NCBI RefSeq assembly: GCF_014982975.1
Contig: NZ_JADCKL010000010.1
Location: forward strand, 34,545-98,544
Direction: 5' to 3'
From: Claveliimonas monacensis
Lineage (GTDB): Bacteria; Bacillota; Clostridia; Lachnospirales; Lachnospiraceae
DNA: 64,000 nt
The position numbers were made by a program, and so were the translations under genes. The first letter of the stretch is position 1. Each line of letters begins with the position of its first letter. Under the pieces are notes generated by a model. It searched no databases and was not told the DNA's origin. It worked only from the letters and a program-made list of their open reading frames with translations. Positions 56,081-64,000 of the stretch are shown here, piece after piece.

Positions 56081-58258
56081 TTATTTTTTCTTCTTTCCTG
56101 TCTTCTCTGCCGCTTTCTTCTTTCCGCCGATCTTTGTCTTCATCACATACCACAGGGAGCCTGTAATGCATACAGAAGAGTAAGCTCCGCACACAACACC
56201 CACCATCAGCGGCAGGGCAAACTCACGGATGGAGCTTACACCCATGACAAAGAGCACTGCAATAGTGATAAATGTTGTAAGCGATGTATAGATGCTTCTT
56301 GTCAGCGTCTGGGTGATACTCCTGTTTACAATGCTGTCAAGAGCCTCGTTTTTCGGCGACAGCTTCAGCTCCTCACGAATACGGTCGAAAATGACGATGG
56401 TGGCATTGATGGAGTATCCGAAAATGGTCAGGATGCAGGCAATAAATGTGTTGCCCACGGAAATCCTTGCCACCGCGTAGAACAGAGCCACGATCAGCAC
56501 ATCGTGGAGCAGTGCCAGGACAGCGCTTGTTGCAAAGCGGATATCCTTGAACCGGAACCAGATGTAAAGGAGCATCAGAACCGTGGCAGTGATAACCGCC
56601 ACAATGGCGTCCATACGCATCTCGCTGCTGACTGTGGAGCTGATATTCTCAAATGTGATCAGCGACTCATCCGCCTGGAAATTGTCCACCATGGCCTGAT
56701 TCAGCGCCTCGCGGGTATCCAGATCCAGCGTGGTGGTCTTGAAGATGATCTGGTTGCTGCCCGCCACTTTCTGGGCCTGCACATTGCGGTCCCCTGTGGC
56801 TTCCTCCACAACAGGAATGATCTGGTCGTCGATCTCTTCAATGCTGTAATCTTCATTGAAGGTTACATTCGTGGACGTACCTCCCTGGAACTCCAGGCTG
56901 TAGTTCATGGCCCCGTTTCCTCTGGCCGCATTGTATCCTGCCACTCCAAAGCCGGCCACGATAAGGATCAGAGAGATAGCGAAGAAAATGGCCTTTTTCC
57001 CCACAAAATTGATGGGCTCTCTCTGCTTTCTCGGACGGTAGTACAGCTTCTCGCTGCGAATGCCCACCGCATAGAAAGCGTACACGATCATCCTTGTGAT
57101 CACAAGGGCTGTGAACATGGACACGATGATACCGATGGCCAGCGTCTGGGCAAATCCCTTGACAGTTCCGCTTCCCCGGAACCAAAGCACAGCCGCCGCG
57201 ATCAGGGTAGTCACATTTCCGTCTATGATGGCAGACATGGCTTTGTGGAATCCAGCTTTCAGCGAATTTCTCACGCTCTTTCCCTTTGTCATCTCCTCCT
57301 TCACACGGGCAAAGATGATGACGTTGGCATCCACGGCCATACCGATGCCAAGGATGATACCCGCAATACCCGGAAGGGTCAGGGTCACATTAAAGGCATT
57401 CAGTATCACCAGCACGATGCCTGTATAGATCAGAAGCGCAAGGCTGGATGCCAGACCCGGAAGCAGGTACACAAAGCACATAAAAACAAATACAAGGGCA
57501 AGTCCCACGGCTCCGGCCTGCACGCTTGTGCTGACAGCCTGCTCGCCAAGCTGGGCTCCCACCACGTTGGAGCGCAGCTCCTCCAACCCGAGCTGAAGGC
57601 CACCGATACGGATAGTGGACGCCAGGTTCTCTGCCTCCTCGTATGTAAAGTCACCTGTAATGTAGGCTGTTCCGCCTGTGATGGCTTCGTTGACAACCGG
57701 GCTGCTGATAGTCTCTCCATCATAGATGATAGCGATCTGGTTGCCCACATTGGCCTCTGTTGCATCGGCAAACTTCTGGGCTCCTTCATCTGTCAGATCC
57801 AGCTCCACAGTGTACTCCGTGTTTCCCATATCATCCTGTCCGGATCTTGCTGAAGCGGTAGCCACATCGGCGCCGGTAAGGACCGTCTCGCCGTCAGATG
57901 TCTGGAACTCCAGGTTTCCCGGCTGTCCCAGCTCTTCCAGGATGGCGTTGGCGTCTGTCACGCCGGGGATCTCGATACTGATCCTGTCGTCTCCCTCCTG
58001 GTAGACAGTTGCCTCTGTACTGTACTGCTCCACACGTCTCTGGAGCTTATAGATCGTATCGCTCATCTGCTCATCTGTCGGATTTTCATCCTTCACCTGG
58101 TAGGTGATGCTGACACCTCCCGCCAGATCCAGGCCAAGCTTAATATTTTTTGCAGCTCCCGTGCCTGTGGGGCCGAAGCCGACGATACAGGTATAGGCAA
58201 GAAGTATGATCAGAGCTGCTGTCAGGATCAGGCTCAGTACGCCTTTTTTCTTGTTCAT
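56081..58258 (-). CDS. secDF: Fused protein translocase SecDF
   Basis: The 725-residue protein joins SecD (about 1-420) and SecF (about 430-725). Visible features are the N-terminal helix, LGLDLAGGVSITYQV, the SecD membrane bundle with GIAGIILGIGMAVDANVIIFARVKEEM-type motif, and the SecF SLEFQGGTSTNVTF and GYSINATIVIFDRIREEL. It uses the proton or sodium gradient to pull exported proteins. It is next to scfB, a typical clostridial neighbourhood. Confidence 0.96.
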   Translation of the reverse strand: MNKKKGVLSLILTAALIILLAYTCIVGFGPTGTGAAKNIKLGLDLAGGVSITYQVKDENPTDEQMSDTIYKLQRRVEQYSTEATVYQEGDDRISIEIPGVTDANAILEELGQPGNLEFQTSDGETVLTGADVATASARSGQDDMGNTEYTVELDLTDEGAQKFADATEANVGNQIAIIYDGETISSPVVNEAITGGTAYITGDFTYEEAENLASTIRIGGLQLGLEELRSNVVGAQLGEQAVSTSVQAGAVGLALVFVFMCFVYLLPGLASSLALLIYTGIVLVILNAFNVTLTLPGIAGIILGIGMAVDANVIIFARVKEEMTKGKSVRNSLKAGFHKAMSAIIDGNVTTLIAAAVLWFRGSGTVKGFAQTLAIGIIVSMFTALVITRMIVYAFYAVGIRSEKLYYRPRKQREPINFVGKKAIFFAISLILIVAGFGVAGYNAARGNGAMNYSLEFQGGTSTNVTFNEDYSIEEIDDQIIPVVEEATGDRNVQAQKVAGSNQIIFKTTTLDLDTREALNQAMVDNFQADESLITFENISSTVSSEMRMDAIVAVITATVLMLLYIWFRFKDIRFATSAVLALLHDVLIVALFYAVARISVGNTFIACILTIFGYSINATIVIFDRIREELKLSPKNEALDSIVNRSITQTLTRSIYTSLTTFITIAVLFVMGVSSIREFALPLMVGVVCGAYSSVCITGSLWYVMKTKIGGKKKAAEKTGKKKK

Positions 58259-58289
58259 GATCTACATCCTCTTTTCTTTTTATTGCATT

Positions 58290-59693
58290 TTATCTTTCAT
58301 CAGACGCGTCTGCCAGCGCTGCCTTCATCATGATGGCGCACTCCACTCTCTTGCGCTGCATCTCGCATCCGATGTCATAAGCCTCGTGAATGGTCCCGTG
58401 GAAGTTGTAGGCGTTGGCCATACAGCCACCGCTGCAGTAGAATTTTGCGAAACAGTCCCTGCATTTATCCTTGGAATACACGCTGCATCCCCGGAACTCA
58501 TCTGCAATCTCCGGCCGGGTGATCCCCTCATCCACATTTCCCATGAGGAATTCCTCCTGCCCCACAAACTGATGGCAGGGATACAGATCGCCCCAGGGCG
58601 TCACGGCCAGGTACTCTGTGCCGGATCCGCAGCCGGACAGCCTCTTGGACACGCAGGGTCCTCCCTCCAGGTCGATCATGAAATGGAAGAAGTTGAATCC
58701 TTTGCCTTCCTTTTCTCTCTCGATCATAATCTTTGCAAGACGGTCGTACTCTTCACAGATCTTCGGAATGTCCTCCTCACGGATGGCGTAGGGATCAGAC
58801 TCGTCCCCCACCACAGGCTCGATGGACATCTGCTTAAATCCAAGATCCGCAAAATGCAGGACATCGTTGGAGAAATCCAGGTTGTTCCTTGTGAACGTGC
58901 CCCGGACATAGTATCTCTCCTGGTTTCTGCTGTCCGCCAGTTTCTGGAACTTGGGAACGATCAGGTCATAGCTGCCTTTGCCGTTCCGGAAAGGACGCAT
59001 ATTGTCGTTGATCTCTTTACGCCCGTCCAGGCTGAGAACCACATTGTCCATCTCCTTGTTGATGAAATCCTGGATCTCATCGTTTAAGAGCACTCCGTTT
59101 GTAGTCACAGTAAAGCGGAAATGTTTGTTATGTATCTTCTCCTGCTCCCGGCCGTAGGCTACCAGGTCCTTGACTACCTGCCAGTTCATAAGCGGCTCGC
59201 CGCCGAAGAAGTCCACCTCCAGGTTTCTGCGGTTTCCGGAAGAAACGATGAGGAAATCCAGGGCCTTCTTCCCCACCTCATAGCTCATGAGAGCGCGGCG
59301 GCCGTGGTACTCGCCTTCCTCCGCAAAGCAGTATTTGCATGCCAGGTTGCAGTCGTGGGCAATATGGAGGCACAGCGCCTTGACAACTGTCTTCCTCTGC
59401 TTCACCTGATCGATCATCGGTTCAAACACATCTCTGGTAAAGAGTCTTCCCTCCCGGGTCAGTTCCTTTACATCCTCCAGAGCCTCCCGGATCTCTTCTT
59501 CTTTATATCTGTCTTTCAGCGCCGCCAGAAGTCCCTCCAGCGTCTCCGGCCTGTCCAGGGCTGCCTCGTCCGGCTCCTCCCCGGCAGCAAGATGGGCAAT
59601 GACATCATAGCAGAGTTCATCCACCACATGCACAGCCCCGCTGTTCACATCCAGGACAATGTTATACCCATTATTACGGTACTGATGTATCAC
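58290..59693 (-). CDS. scfB: SCIFF peptide maturase (radical SAM/SPASM)
   Basis: The 467-residue enzyme has an N-terminal peptide-recognition domain, radical SAM motif CNLACKYCFAEEGEYHG, and a C-terminal SPASM region with many cysteines (CGSGTEYLAVTPWGDLYPCHQ; CRDCFAKFYCSGGCMANAYN). It forms thioether crosslinks in the SCIFF peptide encoded just upstream. The start is GTG at 59693, 8 bases after AAAGGGG. It is separated from scfA by a hairpin. Confidence 0.95.
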   Translation of the reverse strand: MIHQYRNNGYNIVLDVNSGAVHVVDELCYDVIAHLAAGEEPDEAALDRPETLEGLLAALKDRYKEEEIREALEDVKELTREGRLFTRDVFEPMIDQVKQRKTVVKALCLHIAHDCNLACKYCFAEEGEYHGRRALMSYEVGKKALDFLIVSSGNRRNLEVDFFGGEPLMNWQVVKDLVAYGREQEKIHNKHFRFTVTTNGVLLNDEIQDFINKEMDNVVLSLDGRKEINDNMRPFRNGKGSYDLIVPKFQKLADSRNQERYYVRGTFTRNNLDFSNDVLHFADLGFKQMSIEPVVGDESDPYAIREEDIPKICEEYDRLAKIMIEREKEGKGFNFFHFMIDLEGGPCVSKRLSGCGSGTEYLAVTPWGDLYPCHQFVGQEEFLMGNVDEGITRPEIADEFRGCSVYSKDKCRDCFAKFYCSGGCMANAYNFHGTIHEAYDIGCEMQRKRVECAIMMKAALADASDER

Positions 59694-59738
59694 TTCAGAT
59701 ACCCCTTTCTATTTTCTTTTTTCCCATACCACAAGAAA

Positions 59739-59757
59739 CAGCGGCCGAAAGCCGCTG
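59739..59757 (-). terminator. Hairpin between scfA and scfB, probable partial terminator
   Basis: CAGCGGC/GCCGCTG form a seven-pair stem followed by TTTCTT on the minus strand. It probably lowers scfB relative to the peptide gene. Confidence 0.7.
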
Positions 59758-59791
59758 CCCCCTCAACAGATTCTTTTTTAATTGCGATCCG

Positions 59792-59935
59792 TTATTTCTT
59801 CTGTTCACATGTCTGATTTCCTACTGTGCAGGAAGTCTTGCAGGCAGACTGGCATGATGTCTGACATTCTCCGCAGCCGCCTTTTTTCATTGTGTTTGTC
59901 AGTGTCTGTGTATTTAATGTCTTTACATGTTTCAT
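59792..59935 (-). CDS. scfA: Six-cysteine peptide SCIFF precursor
   Basis: The 47-residue peptide begins MKHVKTLNTQTLTNTMKKGG and has six cysteines at 21, 24, 28, 32, 36 and 43. This matches the SCIFF (six Cys in forty-five) family. AAGGAGG precedes the ATG. The conserved N-terminus acts as leader and the cysteine part receives a thioether crosslink from ScfB. The mature product's role is unknown even though the family is near universal in Clostridia. Confidence 0.97.
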   Translation of the reverse strand: MKHVKTLNTQTLTNTMKKGGCGECQTSCQSACKTSCTVGNQTCEQKK

Positions 59936-59970
59936 CTTGTACATCCTCCTTCGCATCTTTGACTTCTGCT

Positions 59971-59979
59971 ATTATAGCA
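59971..59979 (-). promoter_or_regulatory. Extended -10 promoter of scfA
   Basis: TGCTATAAT on the minus strand is an extended -10. A convincing -35 is not seen. Confidence 0.6.
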
Positions 59980-60049
59980 CAAGGCTTACTGTTTTGGAAG
60001 TATTTTTTCAGCTTTTAAGCTATCCCGGATATTCGCTTTTGCGCGCCTT

Positions 60050-60424
60050 CTAGGAGATCATACCCCCGATCATGCCGCCCCCGGCGCACAGAACAAAGGT
60101 TGTGACCATGTGAATGCCGCTGCCGTCCAGTGTTCTGTACACGCCCAGGGTGATGAGGATGAGCAGAACGAAATATAAAGCGCCTGTCACAAGCCCCCAC
60201 AGAAACCGTCTCGACTTCGCCATTTTCCCCGCTGCCATCCCACCGATCAGCGTGGCCACGATATAGACGGCCACGATCCCCGCCGACACCGCCTGTTCAT
60301 CCAGCTGCAGCCTGTACAGCAAAAGGGCCAGCAGAAGGAGAAGGGCTCCTGTCACCACGTAGGAAAGCAGCAGGGCTTTGAGGACCCACAGTATCTTTGT
60401 TTCTTTTCCGGCTTTTTTATCCAT
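60050..60424 (-). CDS. TIGR04086 family membrane protein
   Basis: The 124-residue protein has four hydrophobic helices (ALLLSYVVTGALLLLLALLLY, AGIVAVYIVATLIGGMAAG, WGLVTGALYFVLLILITLG and a C-terminal one). The size, the layout and the position beside scfA identify the TIGR04086 family. Its function is unknown; linkage to SCIFF is regular across Clostridia. Confidence 0.87.
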   Translation of the reverse strand: MDKKAGKETKILWVLKALLLSYVVTGALLLLLALLLYRLQLDEQAVSAGIVAVYIVATLIGGMAAGKMAKSRRFLWGLVTGALYFVLLILITLGVYRTLDGSGIHMVTTFVLCAGGGMIGGMIS

Positions 60425-60506
60425 ATTCTCTTTCTCCTTGTCCAGTTATTTCCTATCTAATGGATATGAAACGCCCAGACGGATTATGAGTGCCATATAA
60501 ATTTTT

Positions 60507-61055
60507 CTACTGTTCCATCTGTCTTCCCAGAAATCCTGCCGCGCAGGAGGCCAGTTTGAGTTCTGTCTCCCCCAGCTTCCTCTTCTCGTCTCTTCCCAGG
60601 ATCATGACGCCGCCGATCACATCCCCCTCGCAGAGGATGGGGCAGATGACCTGCTGTGTGCACCCGTCATCCTCCTCGCCGGTGACCCGGACAAATTTCT
60701 TCTCCCCCTCTGCAGCAAGGATATCCTTCCTCTCTTCCAGCATCTTTTCCAGCGGCCTGGCAATATATTTCTCCTGAAAATCCTTCTTCCCGCTTCCCGC
60801 CGCGGCCACGATCTGATCCATATCACAGATGCACACAAGGCAGCCCGCTGTCTGAGCCAGGCTGTCCGCATACTGTCTGGCAAAGGCGGATAGTTCTCCA
60901 ATGGGAGAATATTTCTTCAGGATGATCTCCCCCTCCCGGTCCGTGAATATCTCCAGCGGGTCTCCCTCCCGTATCCGGAGGGTTCTTCGTATCTCCTTGG
61001 GGATCACCACTCGCCCAAGGTCATCGATCCTTCTTACAATCCCGGTTGCCTTCAT
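60507..61055 (-). CDS. spoVT: Stage V sporulation protein T
   Basis: The 182-residue regulator has an AbrB-type DNA-binding N-terminus (ATGIVRRIDDLGRVVIPKEIRRTLRI) and a C-terminal GAF domain. SpoVT adjusts sigma-G-dependent genes in the forespore. It implies a spore-forming host. The distance to the TIGR04086 gene (82 bases) leaves room for a separate promoter. Confidence 0.94.
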   Translation of the reverse strand: MKATGIVRRIDDLGRVVIPKEIRRTLRIREGDPLEIFTDREGEIILKKYSPIGELSAFARQYADSLAQTAGCLVCICDMDQIVAAAGSGKKDFQEKYIARPLEKMLEERKDILAAEGEKKFVRVTGEEDDGCTQQVICPILCEGDVIGGVMILGRDEKRKLGETELKLASCAAGFLGRQMEQ

Positions 61056-61145
61056 ATAAAAATTTCCTCCATCTTACATTCTATCCATTTATCTTTCTTG
61101 CTGTAGATAATGGTAGTATCTGTAAAGACAGAGGAAATTATACAT

Positions 61146-61691
61146 CTATGACTCTCCCTGACGGAGCAGCCTGCCCCGCATCCTGCTCCAGATGTGAGCC
61201 TGGGTATATTCATAAGCATTGTCGTAGATCCACAGTCCCACCTGACCTGCCAGAAGGACACCAGCAAGGATCACCGGCGTAAGCGCCCTGGAAAACAGCA
61301 GTTCCTGAAAAAGCAAAACTGCCGGAATGTACATGACATTGAACACCAGGTATTTGATCCCCCAGAACAGGCCTCTTTTCTGAAATCGGCCGGGGTTTCT
61401 GGCAAGCAGCCGCCACGCCCCCTCGATCACCAGGATATACAGCCCCATGGCCCCGAAGGTCACAACATAAAATTTATTTGGTGCAATGATAAAGCCGAGA
61501 AGGACCGCCGCCAGATAAAAGGCCAGCCCCATCTTCATCCCCATTTCCCGGATCATGATCCCCACGAAAAATGAGGACGCGGCCAGGAAAAACAGGGTTC
61601 CCGTCTCAAAAACGCTTCCAAGCGCCATAAAAAGGATGCACAGGGCGAGAGAAAGCCCGCCAAATGCCATCATTTTTGACTTTACATGCAT
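61146..61691 (-). CDS. Unknown integral membrane protein
   Basis: I do not recognise the family. The 181-residue protein has about five helices ([47 protein letters not shown] and two more) and a basic C-terminus. The start is placed at ATG 61691, with GGGAGG 12 bases upstream; it overlaps the J-protein stop by 10 bases, so coupled translation is likely. The ATG at 61715 lies further inside the J-protein gene and lacks a ribosome-binding site. Position after a J-protein and DUF5685 is the only clue. Confidence 0.78.
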   Translation of the reverse strand: MHVKSKMMAFGGLSLALCILFMALGSVFETGTLFFLAASSFFVGIMIREMGMKMGLAFYLAAVLLGFIIAPNKFYVVTFGAMGLYILVIEGAWRLLARNPGRFQKRGLFWGIKYLVFNVMYIPAVLLFQELLFSRALTPVILAGVLLAGQVGLWIYDNAYEYTQAHIWSRMRGRLLRQGES

Positions 61692-62377
61692 GTACAAAGA
61701 TCGCCTCCCATACATTCACAGAGCTGGTCTGCAATACACAGGTCACAGCACATATTTCCTGTACCACAGCTGCTGCCCGAGCCGTAATAGCCTCCCCCAT
61801 ATGGATTGTTCTGATACCTGCGGCTGTTAAATTCAATCTGATTCAGCAGCTGCCGGTACTGTACATTGTTTGGCTCCATGTTGACTGCTGTGGCCGCCTG
61901 GTCTCTTGCCAGCACATTGTTGCCCAGCCCTGCATTGGCAAAGGCGCTGGCATAGTACCACATGGATGTGCGGTTCTGCATACGGTTCAGCACATTCAGC
62001 GCGTCCTGATAGCGCCTGCTGTTGATAAAATTGATAGCCGCCTGCATCTCCACATCCTGCTGGCTGTCCCCGGCACTGCCCGCGGACTGCTGCTGTCCGT
62101 ATCCCTGGTAGCCATAATTCCTGTATCCGCCGCCTGCAGAGCTCCTGCTTCCGCCGCCAAAACCGCCGCTGGAGCTGCCTCCCTGGGAGCGCTGGCGCAT
62201 GATCTCGTCATATGCCTCCTGGACTTCCTTGAATTTTTCTTCCGCCAGATCTGCCAGCGGATTGTCCACATTGGCATCCGGATGATATTTCCGACTCAGC
62301 TCCCTGTATGCCTTTTTCACTTCATCATCCGACGCGTTCTGGGAAATCCCCAGCACGTCATAAGGATTTTTACTCAT
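61682..62377 (-). CDS. J-domain protein with cysteine-rich C-terminal tail
   Basis: From ATG 62377 the protein is 231 residues. The J domain spans about residues 1-70 with HPD (KYHPDANVD). A Gly/Ser/Tyr/Gln-rich linker follows, then a TPR-like helical part ([21 protein letters not shown]) and a tail with eight cysteines in about 30 residues (C..CC..C....C.C.....C.C). The frame extends to 62440 without a ribosome-binding site. It is not DnaJ, as the zinc repeats are absent. It may tether DnaK to a specific site or metal-dependent partner. It overlaps DUF5685 by 8 bases. Confidence 0.88.
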   Translation of the reverse strand: MSKNPYDVLGISQNASDDEVKKAYRELSRKYHPDANVDNPLADLAEEKFKEVQEAYDEIMRQRSQGGSSSGGFGGGSRSSAGGGYRNYGYQGYGQQQSAGSAGDSQQDVEMQAAINFINSRRYQDALNVLNRMQNRTSMWYYASAFANAGLGNNVLARDQAATAVNMEPNNVQYRQLLNQIEFNSRRYQNNPYGGGYYGSGSSCGTGNMCCDLCIADQLCECMGGDLCTCM

Positions 62378-63212
62378 TTCCCTTTTTCTCCTCCTGTTTT
62401 TTCTTCTGTATGAGCCGGTATCGGTTCCACACTCCATCATACAGAATATTTCTCAAAATGTCTATATCTGTCAGGCAGGGCAGTTTTTCAAACTCTGCGC
62501 TGCACTCTCCCATCATCATGCAGAGGATATCCCCCACTCTCTGTTCATAGTCTTCCTTCTTGCGAAGCTCTCTCAGCGGATTATAGCGGCCCTTCTCCAG
62601 ATCCTCCTCCAGATCCTCGTAGGCATCCATTATATAGATAAATTTCCCCATAAAAAAGCCGATCCTGCGGAGGGTGGGCTCCCACATATCTTTTCTGTAT
62701 ACAAACAGTTCCTCCATGAGACGCCCGAAGCACCCGGCTGTCTGGTCGATATCTGTGCTCTTCTCCTTCTCGAGCTGGGACAGTTCTCCAAGCGCAGCCT
62801 CAAACACACGGGACTGGCGCCTGTAGGTTTCCTCGATCCTGCCGGCCTTTCTCTTCAGCAGTTTCCCTGCTGCCAGGCTGGATACCTTCTTCTCATCCTC
62901 CCAGTCATCTTTCAGATGATACCAGGCAAGAAGAAGATTCATATCCGCCGCGTAGGAAGTCGCGGAATTCCGCAGCATCCTCTGTTTCTTTGCCGGGTGG
63001 ACCCTGCACCTGTGGCTCTCCTCTTCTGTCTGGAACTCATAGAGGGAAGACAGGAGCACGACGAGAAAGGTCATATCGTAGGTGAGGGTCATCTGCCCTC
63101 CCATGCCGTACTTTTCCTTCAGCTCCTGGCACAGTCCGCAGTAAAAAGCCTTATACCTTTCAAAATCTTTTATCTTCAATTCCGGTTTGCAAATGGTAAT
63201 ATATCCGAACAT
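62370..63212 (-). CDS. DUF5685 family protein
   Basis: From ATG 63212 (AGAGGA upstream) the protein is 280 residues. It begins [20 protein letters not shown] and has FYCGLCQEL soon after, the pattern of DUF5685, with further conserved [15 protein letters not shown]. It is soluble, helical and rich in charged residues. The fold suggests a prenyltransferase-like helix bundle, but this is weak inference. It overlaps the J-protein gene and is a regular neighbour of it, suggesting a joint function. The upstream start at 63308 lacks a ribosome-binding site. Confidence 0.85.
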   Translation of the reverse strand: MFGYITICKPELKIKDFERYKAFYCGLCQELKEKYGMGGQMTLTYDMTFLVVLLSSLYEFQTEEESHRCRVHPAKKQRMLRNSATSYAADMNLLLAWYHLKDDWEDEKKVSSLAAGKLLKRKAGRIEETYRRQSRVFEAALGELSQLEKEKSTDIDQTAGCFGRLMEELFVYRKDMWEPTLRRIGFFMGKFIYIMDAYEDLEEDLEKGRYNPLRELRKKEDYEQRVGDILCMMMGECSAEFEKLPCLTDIDILRNILYDGVWNRYRLIQKKKQEEKKGNE

Positions 63213-63386
63213 GTTCCTCTCCGCTGACACGTGTGCCTGACGCACACATCTGAACGTTATTTTACCAGATTTGTCCGTATCCTGCATTATTTTATCCTGA
63301 GATTTCACAAAAAGTTTATATCATCCTTTTCATTTCTCCTTCGCTCCGCTATAATATAGGGAGATATCAATAGGAGGGACAGTCAA

Positions 63387-63830
63387 ATGAGCAAAATTGA
63401 TGAAGTAAGAAGCGCCATGGTCCAGGCCATGAAGGCGGGAGACAAAGAGACAAAAGAGACCTTATCCATGCTTCTGTCAGCGCTGAAAAACAAAGCCATA
63501 GACAAAAGAGCCGACCTCACTGAGGAGGAGGAGACACAGGTTGTCTTAAAGGAGATCAAGCAGACAAAGGAGACTCTGGAGATGACTCCGCCGGACCGCA
63601 CAGAGATCATCGGGGAGTGCAACCACCGTCTGGCTGTCCTTGAGCAGTACGCGCCCAAGATGATGGACGAGGCCCAGATTCAGGAGGTCATAGACGCCAC
63701 TCTCGCCGAGCTGGGCATCGACGCCCCCACAGCCAAGGACAAGGGCCGCATTATGAAGACCCTGATGCCCAAAGTAAAAGGCAAAGCGGACGGAAAGCTG
63801 GTCAGCGACCTGGTGGGGAAATTATTCTAA
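63387..63830 (+). CDS. yqeY: GatB/YqeY domain protein
   Basis: The 147-residue protein matches YqeY throughout (AMKAGDKETKETLSMLLSALK, EYAPKMM-like EQYAPKMMDEAQIQEVI, MKTLMPKVKGKADGKLVSDLV). It resembles the tRNA-binding tail domain of GatB. Its role is not established. TATAAT lies at 63350-63355 and AGGAGGGAC before the ATG. Confidence 0.93.
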   Translation: MSKIDEVRSAMVQAMKAGDKETKETLSMLLSALKNKAIDKRADLTEEEETQVVLKEIKQTKETLEMTPPDRTEIIGECNHRLAVLEQYAPKMMDEAQIQEVIDATLAELGIDAPTAKDKGRIMKTLMPKVKGKADGKLVSDLVGKLF

Positions 63831-63873
63831 TTGCATTTCATCTGTATTTCAGATCCGCTTTGAGCGGACAGGA

Positions 63874-64000
63874 ATCGAGTAGGGGAGATTTTCTCTCCCC
63901 TCTCACACCACCGTACATGCCGTTCGGCATACGGCGGTTCAACATAACTTCAAAGCATGGCGCTCATTGTAATAGTCAAGACAGCTTACAAGCCCTGCTT
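63874..64000 (-). mobile_element. Group II intron, 3' end (domains V and VI)
   Basis: A 34-base domain V lies at 63907-63940 on the minus strand: stems ACCGCCGTA/TACGGTGGT with a GAAC loop. The G-T wobble sits within CGC, the form of catalytic triad known in bacterial class C introns. Domain VI follows as GGGGAGA/TCTCCCC with a purine-rich loop, and the intron end is placed after ACTCGAT (63874). A frame of 19 codons ends at TGA 63939-63941 and may be the tail of the intron-encoded reverse transcriptase. The rest lies beyond the window. Confidence 0.78.

Noticed and set aside
56042..57853. 603-codon plus-strand frame opposite secDF
   Set aside because: It is the antisense shadow of a clear SecDF gene; the translation is rich in His, Gln and Arg and matches no family.
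63203..63212. GAACATGTTC near the DUF5685 start as a LexA box
   Set aside because: The half-sites are only two bases apart instead of four, and it overlaps the start codon without a matching promoter.

Overview
The window looks like a chromosomal segment of a spore-forming clostridium of the Lachnospiraceae type, with more GC than most clostridia. The evidence is gene content and order: a SCIFF peptide and its maturase beside secDF, TIGR04086 and spoVT; hrcA-grpE-dnaK-dnaJ behind a CIRCE element; a HemZ-type radical SAM protein next to hisS-aspS; a tetrahydrofolate riboswitch on a folate ECF transporter gene; a T-box in front of ilvBN; and DUF3793, DUF2325 and DUF5685 proteins. No rRNA, CRISPR array, prophage or plasmid backbone was seen. 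The genus cannot be fixed by reading alone.

Layout. 0-5 kb: a truncated nuclease-helicase fusion, then a two-gene operon (DUF4130/TIGR03915 and a TIGR03916 radical SAM protein) behind a promoter with two LexA boxes. 4.6-8 kb: an operon of iron alcohol dehydrogenase, ornithine-cyclodeaminase-like reductase, RidA and Mrp. 8-15 kb: an ABC-2 exporter operon divergent from a histidine kinase/response regulator pair, followed by a glycogen debranching enzyme. 15-23 kb: a sucrose/fructan locus (PfkB kinase, GH32, ABC importer) divergent from a LacI-type regulator, with AACCGGTT operators between them. 23-29 kb: heat-shock operon and an RluA pseudouridine synthase. 29-34 kb: molybdenum cofactor genes and a second exporter. 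34-38 kb: ilvE, ilvBN with T-box. 38-41 kb: thyA-folA-glycosyltransferase-PHP operon. 41-43 kb: a Fur-type iron-responsive operon (DUF3793, flavodoxin, DUF2325), then marR and folT. 43-51 kb: hom, two identical tRNA-Gly genes, aspS-hisS-hemZ, an MBL hydrolase. 51-61 kb: relA, apt, recJ, secDF, scfBA, TIGR04086, spoVT. 61-64 kb: a membrane protein, a J-protein with a cysteine-rich tail, DUF5685, YqeY, and the 3' end of a group II intron.

The most unusual structure is a dispersed palindromic repeat built on GGACGTAA...TTACGTCC. It occurs near 2.2, 4.6 and 50.5 kb, with a further half unit at 4.5 kb. In the two intact copies, 25-26 bp arms differ in sequence between copies but pair perfectly within each copy, and each begins inside the stop codon of a neighbouring gene. 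Several start codons were moved on ribosome-binding-site evidence (radical SAM protein, ADH, histidine kinase, hrcA, rluA, hom, hisS, apt, J-protein, DUF5685). Two genes use non-ATG starts (MOSC-Mog fusion TTG, scfB GTG).
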